The translations under genes and the position numbers were made by a program. The notes beneath the pieces are model-generated. The model was given only the letters and a program-made list of their open reading frames with translations. It was not told the DNA's origin and ran no database searches. Shown in pieces: positions 25,361-34,176 of a DNA stretch of 64,000 nt; within the stretch, counting starts at the first letter, position 1; each line of letters opens with the position of its first letter. Source of the stretch: CAVSJA01 sp963728145 (GTDB lineage Bacteria > Bacteroidota > Bacteroidia > Chitinophagales > Chitinophagaceae); contig CAVSJA010000001.1 of the NCBI GenBank assembly GCA_963728145.1, forward strand, positions 372,001 to 436,000, written 5' to 3'.

Positions 25361-26353
25361 TCAAAGTTTTACAACAATCCGGCCCATGGTCTTTCCCATC
25401 AATATTGCATCGATATATGTAGAATTCAATTCTTCGAGTGACACTTCTTTTGCGATAGCATTCAGCTTTTCTTTTATATTCCATCCATTGGATAATTTTT
25501 CCCAGATTGAAATCCTTGTTTCTAATGGTGTTTCGGCCGATCCAATACCAAGTAAACTGACTCCGTTCAGGATAAATGGATAGACTGTGGTTTCAAACCG
25601 GGGTGAACTTACCAGGCCGGTACTAACAACCGATCCATCCAACGCGCAGCCTTTCAGTAAGGTGGAAAGAATATTCCCTCCAACAGTATCAATTGCGCCG
25701 CCCCATTGCGTACGAAGCAAGGCTTTGCCCGATGTATCGTGAACAAAATCGCGGCCTTTGATCTGTGTTGCGCCAAGATGTTGCAGGTATTCAGTTGCAT
25801 TTTCCTTGCCTGTAACGGCAATCACTTCATATCCTGCTTTGCTAAGAAGGGCAACGGATAAACTTCCGACGCCACCCGTGGAGCCCGTGACGACAATCGG
25901 TCCTTTGTCTGGATTTTGACCGAGACATTCCATTTTCCATAATGCACATGCTGCTGTGAAACCTGCAGTACCGATTATCATACACTCTTTTAATGTATAC
26001 GGCATCGGCTTTTTTACGATCCAGCCTGCTGGAATTCGAATGTATTCACCAAAACCTCCATCTGTATTCATTCCAAGGTCATAACCAGTAACCAACACCT
26101 CATCTCCGGTAGAAAATGCTTCGTGCCGGCTTAATTCAACCAGGCCTGCTGCATCAACACCGGGAGTATGCGGAAATTTTTTTGTGATGCCTTTATTACC
26201 GGTGGCAGATAACGCATCCTTGTAATTGAGTGCGGAATATTGCACTTTGATCAATACTTCCCCTTGCGGTAGATCATCAATATCCCTGTCGATAATTGCC
26301 CTTTCGAAATGTCCTTTTTTGGGTTCGGTTACCTGGAGCGCTTTAAATGCCAT
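25361..26353 (-). CDS. YhdH/AcuI-type quinone oxidoreductase (acrylyl-CoA reductase-like)
   Basis: A 330-residue MDR-superfamily, zinc-independent NADPH oxidoreductase. YSALNYKDALSATG and FPHTPGVDAAG (substrate loop), and VTGSTGGVGSLSVALL (NADPH Rossmann motif, about 153-168) identify the YhdH/YhfP family. AcuI members reduce acrylyl-CoA to propionyl-CoA; others are quinone or enal reductases. No propionate or acrylate genes lie nearby, so the true substrate is open. It is preceded by the macro-domain gene on the same strand (33 nt gap). Confidence 0.88.
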   Translation of the reverse strand: MAFKALQVTEPKKGHFERAIIDRDIDDLPQGEVLIKVQYSALNYKDALSATGNKGITKKFPHTPGVDAAGLVELSRHEAFSTGDEVLVTGYDLGMNTDGGFGEYIRIPAGWIVKKPMPYTLKECMIIGTAGFTAACALWKMECLGQNPDKGPIVVTGSTGGVGSLSVALLSKAGYEVIAVTGKENATEYLQHLGATQIKGRDFVHDTSGKALLRTQWGGAIDTVGGNILSTLLKGCALDGSVVSTGLVSSPRFETTVYPFILNGVSLLGIGSAETPLETRISIWEKLSNGWNIKEKLNAIAKEVSLEELNSTYIDAILMGKTMGRIVVKL

Positions 26354-26386
26354 TTACTGTTCCCTGCTTTTTATTTGTTATAAAGA

Positions 26387-26959
26387 TCAGTTCAATTTTT
26401 GTGAGCTGATCCCTGAATAAAGTTCACGATAGATCGAATAATTCTCTTCATCAAAACAACAAAAAATTATTTCTTCAAGTTCGGGATATTGAATGAAATA
26501 ATCCATCACCGTCCTCAATGCAATCCCTGCTGCTTTATCTTTTGGAAATCCGTACACACCTGTGCTGATATTTGGGAATGCAATGGTTTTGACTTTGTTT
26601 TCCTTCGCCAAATTCAATGAATTGCGATAAGCATTGGCCAAAAGCTCTTCTTCCTTTTTATCCCCGCGCAAGCGGGGACCTCGCAAGCGTGGACTTTCCG
26701 ACCAAACTGGTCCCACCGTATGAATCACAAATTTTGAAGGCAAATTGCCTGCAGTCGTTATTACCGCTTCACCGGTCTTGCAGCCGCCCTGCCTGGCAAC
26801 AATTTTTCTGCATTCTGCAAGTATTGCGGGGCCGCCTGCCCGATGAATCGCCCCATCAACTCCGCCACCACCAAGCAGGCCGGTGTTGGCCGCGTTAACT
26901 ATGGCATCCACCTTCAATCTTGTTATATCTGCCTGAATTATCGTGATTTTTGGCGGCAC
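26387..26959 (-). CDS. Macro domain protein (ADP-ribose processing)
   Basis: A 190-residue macro domain, here from a GTG start, of the MacroD/YmdB type. Members hydrolyse O-acetyl-ADP-ribose or remove ADP-ribose from proteins. The ADP-ribose site is clear: QADITRLKVDAIVNAANTG with GGGGVDGAIHRAGG, then IHTVGPVW and a GVYGFPKDKAA loop. An ATG at 27022 would add 21 codons, but those are written partly by the adjacent repeat array (PIAYCSL) and do not resemble the family. A T7 run in that stretch also allows a frameshift. Confidence 0.82.
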   Translation of the reverse strand: MPPKITIIQADITRLKVDAIVNAANTGLLGGGGVDGAIHRAGGPAILAECRKIVARQGGCKTGEAVITTAGNLPSKFVIHTVGPVWSESPRLRGPRLRGDKKEEELLANAYRNSLNLAKENKVKTIAFPNISTGVYGFPKDKAAGIALRTVMDYFIQYPELEEIIFCCFDEENYSIYRELYSGISSQKLN

Positions 26960-26998
26960 GGGTGCTGGGGATTTACAGTACAAGTTAAAAAAACATGC

Positions 26999-27091
26999 CA
27001 AAGAGCAATAGGCAATGGGCAATAGGCAATTGGCAAACTAAATTAACTTTTGAATTTTCCGTTGCCAATTGCCAATTGCCCATTGCCTATT
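26999..27091. repeat. 7-bp word array (GGCAATA/ATTGCCC family) with facing arms
   Basis: AGCAATAGGCAATGGGCAAT and relatives (26999-27038) face ATTGCCA, ATTGCCC and ATTGCCT words (27064-27091). It fills the gap between the macro-domain gene and ogt; the ogt TAA stop is contiguous with it. Confidence 0.85.
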
Positions 27092-27092
27092 G

Positions 27093-27596
27093 TTAAAACA
27101 GAGTCTGTACACCATTCGCAATCTTATTCTCATGATCCAACAACCATTTCTTTCTCCATAATCCGCCTCCATAACCAACAAGATCATTTCGGGATCCGAT
27201 TACGCGGTGGCAGGGAACGATAATGGCAACATGATTTCTTCCATTAGCCGAAGCCGCGGCGCGGATTGCTTTGGTATCTCCAAGACGCCGCGATAATTCG
27301 AGATAACTTATCGTTTTACCATAAGGTATATTCATTAATTCATACCAGACCTTCATCTGAAATTCACTTCCTTCCTGATGTACCGGTAAATCAAAAAACC
27401 TTCGTTCACCATGAAAATACTGGATCAATTGTTCAATCGCGTGAATCGCCATTGGTGGTAGTTGCCTTTTCTTTCCTTCTGGTGGAGGCTTTTGAACATT
27501 ATCGACAAAACTAACTTCACTGATATATTGATCCGTACCGGAAATCTTTACCAGTCCAACCGGGGATTGGTAGTATGTAGAATAGTGCTCGGGCAT
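27093..27596 (-). CDS. ogt: Methylated-DNA--protein-cysteine methyltransferase
   Basis: A 167-residue DNA repair protein that removes alkyl groups from O6-alkylguanine in a one-time reaction. The acceptor Cys is C129 in IIVPCHRVIG, and the HTH region MNIPYGKTISYLELSRRLG and AIRAAASANGRN are conserved. The C-terminal GLWRKKWLLDHE is standard. No ada-type DNA-binding domain is fused. It lies between two repeat arrays. Confidence 0.93.
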   Translation of the reverse strand: MPEHYSTYYQSPVGLVKISGTDQYISEVSFVDNVQKPPPEGKKRQLPPMAIHAIEQLIQYFHGERRFFDLPVHQEGSEFQMKVWYELMNIPYGKTISYLELSRRLGDTKAIRAAASANGRNHVAIIVPCHRVIGSRNDLVGYGGGLWRKKWLLDHENKIANGVQTLF

Positions 27597-27645
27597 TGTT
27601 TGCGGGGGTTCTTTAAAGTTAAGGCTTCCAAGCGATATCGAATAC

Positions 27646-27786
27646 AGATCGGAAGAACAGCGGAACAGATGAACAGCGGAACAGAAGAACCGAAGAATAT
27701 ATTAATCTGACAGTAGGAGTTTCTGCATTCTACTGATCTGATGTTCCGCTGTTCCACTGTTCATCTGTTCCGCTGTTCATCCGATC
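27646..27786. repeat. 8-bp word array (GGAACAGA/CTGTTCCG family) with facing arms
   Basis: AGAACAGC, GGAACAGA, TGAACAGC, GGAACAGA, AGAACCGA (27653-27698) face TGTTCCGC, TGTTCCAC, TGTTCATC, TGTTCCGC (27740-27780). GATCGG (27648) and CCGATC (27780) close the arms. The array lies upstream of ogt and downstream of the CsaA gene. Confidence 0.87.
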
Positions 27787-27802
27787 AATGCACTCAGCAT
27801 CT

Positions 27803-28138
27803 TTATCCTATCTTCCATCCATTCTCCACCGCCCTTTCCGGTTGAAGTAATATCACTTCTCCTATACCCGTATAAACACCAAGTACAAGACATTCGCTGA
27901 AGAAATTCGCAATTTGTTTTGACGGAAAATTTACAATCGCAATTACTTGTTTTCCTATTAATTCATCTTTTTTGTAAACTGTCGTTAGCTGTGCCGATGA
28001 ATTCTTAAATCCAAGTTCTCCAAAATCAATTTTTAATTGATAGGATGGCTTTCTGGCTTTAGGAAATTCGTTAACTTCCGTGATGGTTCCGACCCGGATA
28101 TCTATTTTTTCAAAATCGTCCCAGGAGATGAGGCTCAT
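27803..28138 (-). CDS. csaA: CsaA-type tRNA-binding domain protein
   Basis: A 111-residue OB-fold protein with the EMAP-II-like tRNA-binding fold. FEKIDIRVGTITEVNEFPKA at the start (split across the motif) and IGKQVIAIVNFPSKQI with SECLVLGVY at the end are typical of CsaA, a dimeric chaperone-like protein able to bind tRNA or unfolded protein. Start 28138 (MSLISWDDFEK) fits the family; two earlier Met codons add up to 6 residues. It is divergent from the OsmC gene. Confidence 0.88.
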   Translation of the reverse strand: MSLISWDDFEKIDIRVGTITEVNEFPKARKPSYQLKIDFGELGFKNSSAQLTTVYKKDELIGKQVIAIVNFPSKQIANFFSECLVLGVYTGIGEVILLQPERAVENGWKIG

Positions 28139-28174
28139 GCAGTTTAATTTCATCAAAAATAAATTACACTTCTC

Positions 28175-28585
28175 ATGAAAAGTACAGCGACAGCTAATTG
28201 GAAAGGATCAGGAAAAGAAGGAAAAGGAATCTTATCATCAAAAACCAAAGTGCTTAACCAAATACCCTATGATTATCGTTCGCGATTTGAGGATGGAACC
28301 AATACCAATCCCGAGGAATTGATCGCCGCAGCACATGCAGGCTGTTATTCGATGAAACTAAGTTTTATTTTGGGTGCAGCCGGATTTACACCTGATTCAA
28401 TTGATACGACTGCAACGGTAACGCTGGAAGCAGGAGTGATAAAAAGTTCTCATTTAGAAGTGAAAGCAACAGTACCTGGCATTAGCCCGGAAAAATTCAG
28501 GGAATCTACAGAAGATGCCAAGGCAAATTGTCCAGTAAGCAAAGCGCTGAATATAGAAATTACTTTGGAAGCCAAGTTATTGTGA
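28175..28585 (+). CDS. OsmC/Ohr family peroxide-scavenging protein
   Basis: A 136-residue thiol peroxidase of the OsmC family. The redox Cys pair is C57 in AAAHAGCYSMK and C119 in ANCPVSKAL. GKGILSSKTKVLN and TNPEELIAAAHA are typical. The OsmC rather than Ohr subgroup is suggested by the HAGCYSM context. It probably reduces organic hydroperoxides in the cytoplasm. The Gfo/Idh gene follows after 23 nt. Confidence 0.9.
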   Translation: MKSTATANWKGSGKEGKGILSSKTKVLNQIPYDYRSRFEDGTNTNPEELIAAAHAGCYSMKLSFILGAAGFTPDSIDTTATVTLEAGVIKSSHLEVKATVPGISPEKFRESTEDAKANCPVSKALNIEITLEAKLL

Positions 28586-28608
28586 ACTTTGACTAAAAAT
28601 TAAATGAA

Positions 28609-30033
28609 ATGCAAGCCAACAAGAAGAATGTGAGCCGAAGGAATTTTATAAGGAATACTTCGCTCGTTGCCGGAGGCTTCTTCATCGTACCCCGGCATGT
28701 TTTGGGTAGAGGATTTATTCCTCCAAGCGATAAACTGAATATAGCTGCGATCGGTGTGGGTGGTAAAGGAGATGTCAATATAGATTTGGCCTGGAACAAG
28801 GGCGCAGAAAATATCGTCGCGCTTTGTGATGTTGACGATAGAATGGCAGTAAGCAATCGAAAGAAGTTTGAAAAAGCTCCCTATTACAGGGACTTCCGTG
28901 AAATGTTGGATAAACAGGGCAAGGAGATCGATGCAGTAATTGTAAGTACACCGGATCATATGCACGCTGTACAGGCATTGCCTTGCATTGAATTGGGCAA
29001 ACATGTGTATGTTGAAAAGCCTCTCACGCATGATATCAGCGAGGCAAGGACATTGACTGAAGCTGCGCGACGCTTCAAGGTGGTTACGCAAATGGGAAAT
29101 CAGGGAAGCAGTGGTGATGCTACAAGAAAAGTTGAGACCTGGATACAGGATGGAATTATTGGTGATGTAACGACGGTGCATGTTTGGACGAATCGTCCAA
29201 CCTGGCCGCAAGGTATTCCCACACCAAAAGGCAAATTCGATATACCTAAAGAACTCGATTGGGATCTTTGGTTAGGTACAGCGCCGTTTCGTGAATATAA
29301 TCCGACTTATGTTCCTGCGATCTGGAGAGGTTGGGTAGATTTTGGAACTGGATCATTGGGTGATATGGGTTGTCATTTTATCGATGTGCCTTTCCGTGCA
29401 TTGAAACTGGGCTATCCTGATGCTGTGGAATGTTCAGTTACCCGCCAGTACACTGGTTTTTTCCAGGAAGTTTTTTATACCGATAGTTATCCCACATCAT
29501 CCAAAATACATATTCAATTTCCTGCAAGAGGCAAGATGCCCGCAGTGGAGATGATATGGTACGATGGGGGGATCACTCCAAAACGGCCACCTGAATTATT
29601 GCCAGAGGAACAACTCGGCGAATGGGATGGTGGTATCATTTTCGAAGGAACAAAAGGCAAGTTGATGGCAGGATTATTTGGCAGAAATCCAACACTATTA
29701 CCTACCAAAAAGATGAAGGAAGTAAAATTACCTGCACCAAAACAAGCACTGGTTCCCCGCGGTTGGGACGGTCATCAGACTCAATGGACAGAAGCATGTA
29801 AGAAAGGCTTTGGCACATTCACCAGTTCAAATTTTGATATTGCAGGTCCGTTGACGGAAACCGTATTGATGGGAAATCTCGCTGTAAGAAGTTTCTACCA
29901 TAAAGAAGGCGATAAATTCCCGGGCAGAAAAAAATTATTATGGGATGGGAAGAATATGCGGATCACTAATTTTGAACCTGCCAATCAATTTGTTAAACGA
30001 CAATATCGGGGTAACTGGAAGCTTGCATTTTAA
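28609..30033 (+). CDS. Gfo/Idh/MocA family oxidoreductase, Tat-exported
   Basis: A 474-residue protein with a twin-arginine signal (SRRNFIRNTSLVAGGFFIV), an NAD(P)-binding Rossmann motif (IAAIGVGGKGDV) and the family EKP motif (YVEKPLTHD). The C-terminal domain is typical of the secreted Bacteroidota subgroup. Such proteins act on sugars or glycosides in the periplasm with tightly bound cofactor; the exact reaction is unknown here. It is followed by a close paralogue at 30129-31571. Confidence 0.9.
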   Translation: MQANKKNVSRRNFIRNTSLVAGGFFIVPRHVLGRGFIPPSDKLNIAAIGVGGKGDVNIDLAWNKGAENIVALCDVDDRMAVSNRKKFEKAPYYRDFREMLDKQGKEIDAVIVSTPDHMHAVQALPCIELGKHVYVEKPLTHDISEARTLTEAARRFKVVTQMGNQGSSGDATRKVETWIQDGIIGDVTTVHVWTNRPTWPQGIPTPKGKFDIPKELDWDLWLGTAPFREYNPTYVPAIWRGWVDFGTGSLGDMGCHFIDVPFRALKLGYPDAVECSVTRQYTGFFQEVFYTDSYPTSSKIHIQFPARGKMPAVEMIWYDGGITPKRPPELLPEEQLGEWDGGIIFEGTKGKLMAGLFGRNPTLLPTKKMKEVKLPAPKQALVPRGWDGHQTQWTEACKKGFGTFTSSNFDIAGPLTETVLMGNLAVRSFYHKEGDKFPGRKKLLWDGKNMRITNFEPANQFVKRQYRGNWKLAF

Positions 30034-30128
30034 TTTCTTACCATTCAAGGAAAATTCGGTTTATTGTTTACAAATCCTGTTGTAAATTTTGCAGTCTTTT
30101 ATTCAATCATCATAAGCTCAAAAACTAA

Positions 30129-31571
30129 ATGAAAAAGAAAAATCAAAATCGCTCGCGCCGCGAATTCATCCGGAATAGTTCTCTTGCGGCAGCAGGCTTT
30201 TTTATTGTACCCAGGCATGTATTGGGAAGAGGGTATATTGCTCCCAGTGATAAACTGAATATCGCTGGTATTGGAGCTGGCGGAAAAGGTGAAAGCGATC
30301 TGTCCGAATTTGCAAAAAGTCCGAAAGCAAATATTGTTGCGTTAGTTGATGTGGATGATCGCCAGGCCAAAGGTTCGGTGAAACGTTTTCCGAAGGCTAA
30401 ATACTACAAAGACTTCAGGGAAATGCTGGAAAAGGAAAAGAACAATATCGATGCCTGTTCAGTTTCTACTCCGGATAACACACATGCCGTTGCAACAATT
30501 GCGGCAATGTCATTGGGCAAGCACGTGTATATTCAAAAGCCACTGACACATGATATCTATGAAGCAAGAGCATTGACCAAAGCTGCGAAAAAATATAAGG
30601 TCGTTACGCAAATGGGTAACCAGGGTGGATCAGGAGATGGTGTGAGGCGTACAAAGGAAATGATTGATGCAGGTTTGATCGGTGATGTGTATTCAGTTGA
30701 ATCATGGACCAACCGTCCTGTATGGCCACAGGGATTCCAACGCCCAACCGGTCAATTTGATGTTCCTACGGAACTTAATTGGGATCTTTGGCTTGGACCT
30801 GCTAAGAAGATCGATTATAATCCTGCATACTTGCCCTTCAACTGGCGCGGATGGTGGGCATTTGGTACAGGTGCATTGGGTGATATGGCCTGTCATATCA
30901 TGGACCCCGTTTTCCGTTGCTTGCCGATTGATTACCCAACTGATGTTGAATGCAGCGTTGCAACCATCTGGAAAGAAATGTGGAATGATACGGCGAATCC
31001 CGATAGCTGTCCTCCTTCATCCATCATTCACCTCACTTATCCCAGGAAAGATGGAAAGGGAAATATCAAAGTTAGTTGGATGGATGGCGGATTATTACCG
31101 CAACGCCCAGATGAATTATTGCCGGGAGAAGCATTTGGAAACTGGGATGGTGGTGTACTCTTCATCGGCACCAAGGGAAAATTGCTGGCCGATTGTTACG
31201 GTGCAAATCCAAGATTATTACCATCAAAGCTGATGAAAGAAGTAACGCTTCCTGAAAAAACAATGAATCGTGTTCCGGAAGGACACTATGTTCAATGGGT
31301 GAATGCATGTATTGAAGGTTATGGCAAAGGCAAAACCAGTTCACCATTCGATTTCGCAGGACCATTTACAGAAAGCATCCTTATCGGCAACCTTGCAATC
31401 CGTAGCTTCCTGATGAAAAATCCGAAAGGAAAAGGTTGGGATGATAAATATCTCGGAAGAAAGCGCTTGTTGTGGGATGCAAAGAATATGAAGATTACCA
31501 ATTTTGATGAAGCAAACCAGTTTGTGAAGAGAGATTACAGGGAAGGATGGACACTTGGAGGAGCGTTTTAA
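30129..31571 (+). CDS. Gfo/Idh/MocA family oxidoreductase, Tat-exported (paralogue)
   Basis: A 480-residue paralogue of the preceding gene. It has the Tat motif SRREFIRNSSLAAAGFFIV, the Rossmann motif IAGIGAGGKGES, and at the EKP position YIQKPLTHD, where the Glu is replaced by Gln but the catalytic-site Lys remains. The two proteins share long identical stretches (for example PRHVLGRG and LTHDI), which points to tandem duplication and divergence. A terminator-like hairpin and a repeat array follow the stop. Confidence 0.9.
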   Translation: MKKKNQNRSRREFIRNSSLAAAGFFIVPRHVLGRGYIAPSDKLNIAGIGAGGKGESDLSEFAKSPKANIVALVDVDDRQAKGSVKRFPKAKYYKDFREMLEKEKNNIDACSVSTPDNTHAVATIAAMSLGKHVYIQKPLTHDIYEARALTKAAKKYKVVTQMGNQGGSGDGVRRTKEMIDAGLIGDVYSVESWTNRPVWPQGFQRPTGQFDVPTELNWDLWLGPAKKIDYNPAYLPFNWRGWWAFGTGALGDMACHIMDPVFRCLPIDYPTDVECSVATIWKEMWNDTANPDSCPPSSIIHLTYPRKDGKGNIKVSWMDGGLLPQRPDELLPGEAFGNWDGGVLFIGTKGKLLADCYGANPRLLPSKLMKEVTLPEKTMNRVPEGHYVQWVNACIEGYGKGKTSSPFDFAGPFTESILIGNLAIRSFLMKNPKGKGWDDKYLGRKRLLWDAKNMKITNFDEANQFVKRDYREGWTLGGAF

Positions 31572-31572
31572 A

Positions 31573-31684
31573 AATAATCAATTATCAATAATCAATAATT
31601 AATAATCAATAATTCTGAGTTCGTCAGTAATCCCGAATTTACGCATCTCAATTATTGATTATTAATTATTGATTATTAATTATT
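31573..31684. repeat. 7-bp word array (ATAATCA/ATTATTG family) with facing arms
   Basis: ATCAATA/ATTAATA words (31573-31613) face ATTATTG and ATTATTA words (about 31650-31684). It starts 2 nt after the stop of the second Gfo/Idh gene, in the convergent gap before DUF4397. Confidence 0.87.
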
Positions 31685-31716
31685 GGTTTTCAAATTTGGA
31701 ATATTAAAAAAAATAA

Positions 31717-31743
31717 AAAGGGAAGCGGTTGCTTCCCTTTTTT
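31717..31743. terminator. Bidirectional intrinsic terminator
   Basis: AAAGGGAAGC-GGTT-GCTTCCCTTT with A-rich sequence on one side and T-rich on the other. It separates the Gfo/Idh pair (+) from the DUF4397/SusD/SusC operon (-). Confidence 0.8.
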
Positions 31744-31770
31744 GTCAAATCCATCAATCAACTCCAATAA

Positions 31771-32502
31771 TTAGTAATGCGGGTAGACGGATACTGTTCT
31801 TGTTGCGGAGTATCTGCCTCTGAATACAATACTATAGCTTCTTTTTTGAGTTAGCGTAAAGGCAAGTTTAAACAGGTCTACGTTCGTTCCCGTTGGACGG
31901 AAGTAGAATGTGTCCACAATCGAAGTTGCGTTATACCTGATAAATTCTGTTACGGTGGTCGGCGATATATTTGTCCAGATCCTGTCTTTCTTTGAAAACG
32001 AATACACATCCAGGTTAGGGATCGGTGTTGTGGAATATGCGAAGTTTCCAAACCTGATCATCGCAAATCCGGTATCCGCTGGTACCACCAGTTTATCTTC
32101 GACCAATTTTGCTTTGATCGATTTGGTGGAATCATACATGAATATGGTATAATTCCCTTGTGGCTTGAAATCGGAAGTAACTGAAATAGGAGTCTGCGGG
32201 CCGGTAGCCAACGTATCCTTGATCATGATCGCATGCACGCCTGTGTATATATCAGCGTAATAATTGTTTGCAGGAAAGGCTCCACCATCAAGAAATGTTA
32301 CCCCTGAAACTGGTGTGCCATCTACATAAACATAATTGCGGTTAGTTCCAACGGCCGCATTGATCACTTTGATCTGGGATTTCGCGTTGCTTGGAAACTG
32401 TTCGTCTATTACGGAATGAAACTTGGTTTCCTTTTCACAGGCAACCAGGATGAGAATTGTTCCCAACACTGAAGCAGAAACGATATATCTGAATAATTTC
32501 AT
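31771..32502 (-). CDS. DUF4397 domain lipoprotein
   Basis: A 243-residue surface or periplasmic lipoprotein: signal peptide with lipobox ILVACEKE (Cys at about 22), then a DUF4397 beta-rich domain (SQIKVINAAVGTNRNYVYVDG). DUF4397 proteins occur at the end of SusCD operons in Bacteroidota and may be binding accessory proteins. The gene follows SusD after 25 nt on the same strand, so it is the third gene of the operon. The ligand is unknown. Confidence 0.85.
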   Translation of the reverse strand: MKLFRYIVSASVLGTILILVACEKETKFHSVIDEQFPSNAKSQIKVINAAVGTNRNYVYVDGTPVSGVTFLDGGAFPANNYYADIYTGVHAIMIKDTLATGPQTPISVTSDFKPQGNYTIFMYDSTKSIKAKLVEDKLVVPADTGFAMIRFGNFAYSTTPIPNLDVYSFSKKDRIWTNISPTTVTEFIRYNATSIVDTFYFRPTGTNVDLFKLAFTLTQKRSYSIVFRGRYSATRTVSVYPHY

Positions 32503-32527
32503 AATGATTATTTTTTCGGTTTACGGT

Positions 32528-34159
32528 TTATTTCTGGGAGAACCATTGTTCTTTGGTATGATAATCCAGGTCGAGCCCTCCCAATCTTTGCAGTTCTGCA
32601 ATATTGTAGAGGTACTCTGAATTATATCTTGGCCTTGCCCGGTAAACCCATTTTAGATTATTATTCGTGAATAGATCTGTTCCGCTGGGTGGGAGGAAAT
32701 CAACATACACCTGGCGATCCCCACTTTCCTCAAAGTCCGTATAGTGGAATCTTCGCATGTCCGTCCAGGTTTCTATTGCTCCATAACCAAATAGTGCGAG
32801 GTATTTCTGAAGCATGATATGTGTCATTCTCAAACTATCGCCAGTTGCAGGAACTACTTTCGTGTTTGTAAGGAATGCCGTTTTTGCTGCTGGGGTCATC
32901 TGCAAGGCAGTTGGAACTGAAGCATTATAGTCTGTGGTCAACAGGTCCAGGCTCAGACTGATTCCCTGCCGATAAGCATTCAATGCATTGGTGCGATCAC
33001 CTTTACGGTAATAGGCTTCCGCTTTCATGAATTGAATTTCGCTTGCAGTGATGATCGGGAATGGCGCTCCATTTTTGAAAATATAACGTGCACCTGTATC
33101 AAGTGTCGCTGTTGTAGCGGCATATAATCCACCCCAGAAATTCTTAGGCTGATCTGCAGTTGCAAGACCGCTTGCTCCTCTGTTCGGTTTTATTCCTTTG
33201 TAAGTTCCATTTGGATTGTCGCGAAGATAATAGTGAATACGTGGATCAACCACACCTGCAAACATTGGGTTCAAACCATTCATCAGATTGGTCACCCATT
33301 CGGTCTGGCGCAATGCGCCCATGTTCGCGCGGAAAGGACCAAAGAAGTTAGAAGTTCCGGTAATCCCAGTATTTGCAAATGTTGCCGTCACATTATCAGC
33401 ATTTGTCTGCATCGCCAGGTTGCAATAATGAATAACTGAATCTGGCTTATAGGTCGACTTATTCGAAAGCTGGTTGAAAGATCTTGCTAAAACCGCGTAT
33501 ACGAATTTCTTCCACTTCGCCCGGTCACCCTTATTCAGGTAAGCATCACCTTTATTCAAATTAGCCTGACTAACGCTATCCCCATCCATATTCAGGTATT
33601 CAAGCGCGAGCCTGCAAATAACGCGCATCGAATCATAAACGAATTCCTGGTCGTCATACTTGAACACAAGTTGTTCGGGACGAAATGCTTCTTTCATTAT
33701 CACTTCTCCATGCATATTGGTAAGCGAGAGCCAACCCCAGGCACGGATCGCATAGCCGACGCCGACATAATCCCATTTCTTCTCTTCCTTGCCCCAAAGG
33801 ATCATTTTGTTGAGGTTTTCACCCTGGCCATAATAGTGCATTGCCCAGACGTTACCCAATAAATCGCTCACGCCGGTAGCACCACCCATTTGGTCAAATT
33901 GATTACCGGTAACATTGGTAGCCCAATATTGAATATAGCGGCCTACATATAGCGCATCATTACCGGTACCATAGCCGCTGCCCTGTGCCGAAGATGAACC
34001 AATCATGTTCCCGATTATACCGGGAAGTAGCGTCTCAATGGGAACCCTCACCTTCGCATTTGGGTTGGCATAAGCCTCATCGATCAACTTTTTACAGGAG
34101 CTCATCGAAATAAGCGCCAGCCCACCGATTAATAAACTATAAGAAAGTATCTTTTTCAT
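32528..34159 (-). CDS. SusD/RagB-like outer-membrane nutrient-binding lipoprotein
   Basis: A 543-residue SusD homologue of the SusD-like_2 type. It has a signal with lipobox SMSSCKKL, a TPR-like helical core, and conserved segments such as FPIITASEIQFMKAEAYYRKGD and ETWTDMRRF. The lipoprotein caps the SusC pore and binds the ligand. It lies 17 nt downstream of the SusC gene, the normal order and spacing. The ligand cannot be told from sequence. Confidence 0.92.
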   Translation of the reverse strand: MKKILSYSLLIGGLALISMSSCKKLIDEAYANPNAKVRVPIETLLPGIIGNMIGSSSAQGSGYGTGNDALYVGRYIQYWATNVTGNQFDQMGGATGVSDLLGNVWAMHYYGQGENLNKMILWGKEEKKWDYVGVGYAIRAWGWLSLTNMHGEVIMKEAFRPEQLVFKYDDQEFVYDSMRVICRLALEYLNMDGDSVSQANLNKGDAYLNKGDRAKWKKFVYAVLARSFNQLSNKSTYKPDSVIHYCNLAMQTNADNVTATFANTGITGTSNFFGPFRANMGALRQTEWVTNLMNGLNPMFAGVVDPRIHYYLRDNPNGTYKGIKPNRGASGLATADQPKNFWGGLYAATTATLDTGARYIFKNGAPFPIITASEIQFMKAEAYYRKGDRTNALNAYRQGISLSLDLLTTDYNASVPTALQMTPAAKTAFLTNTKVVPATGDSLRMTHIMLQKYLALFGYGAIETWTDMRRFHYTDFEESGDRQVYVDFLPPSGTDLFTNNNLKWVYRARPRYNSEYLYNIAELQRLGGLDLDYHTKEQWFSQK

Positions 34160-34176
34160 CTTTACGATTTTTTGGG

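Noticed and set aside
30682..31233. Long frame on the plus strand inside the second Gfo/Idh gene
   Set aside because: It overlaps a well-supported gene in another frame and has no coherent protein features.
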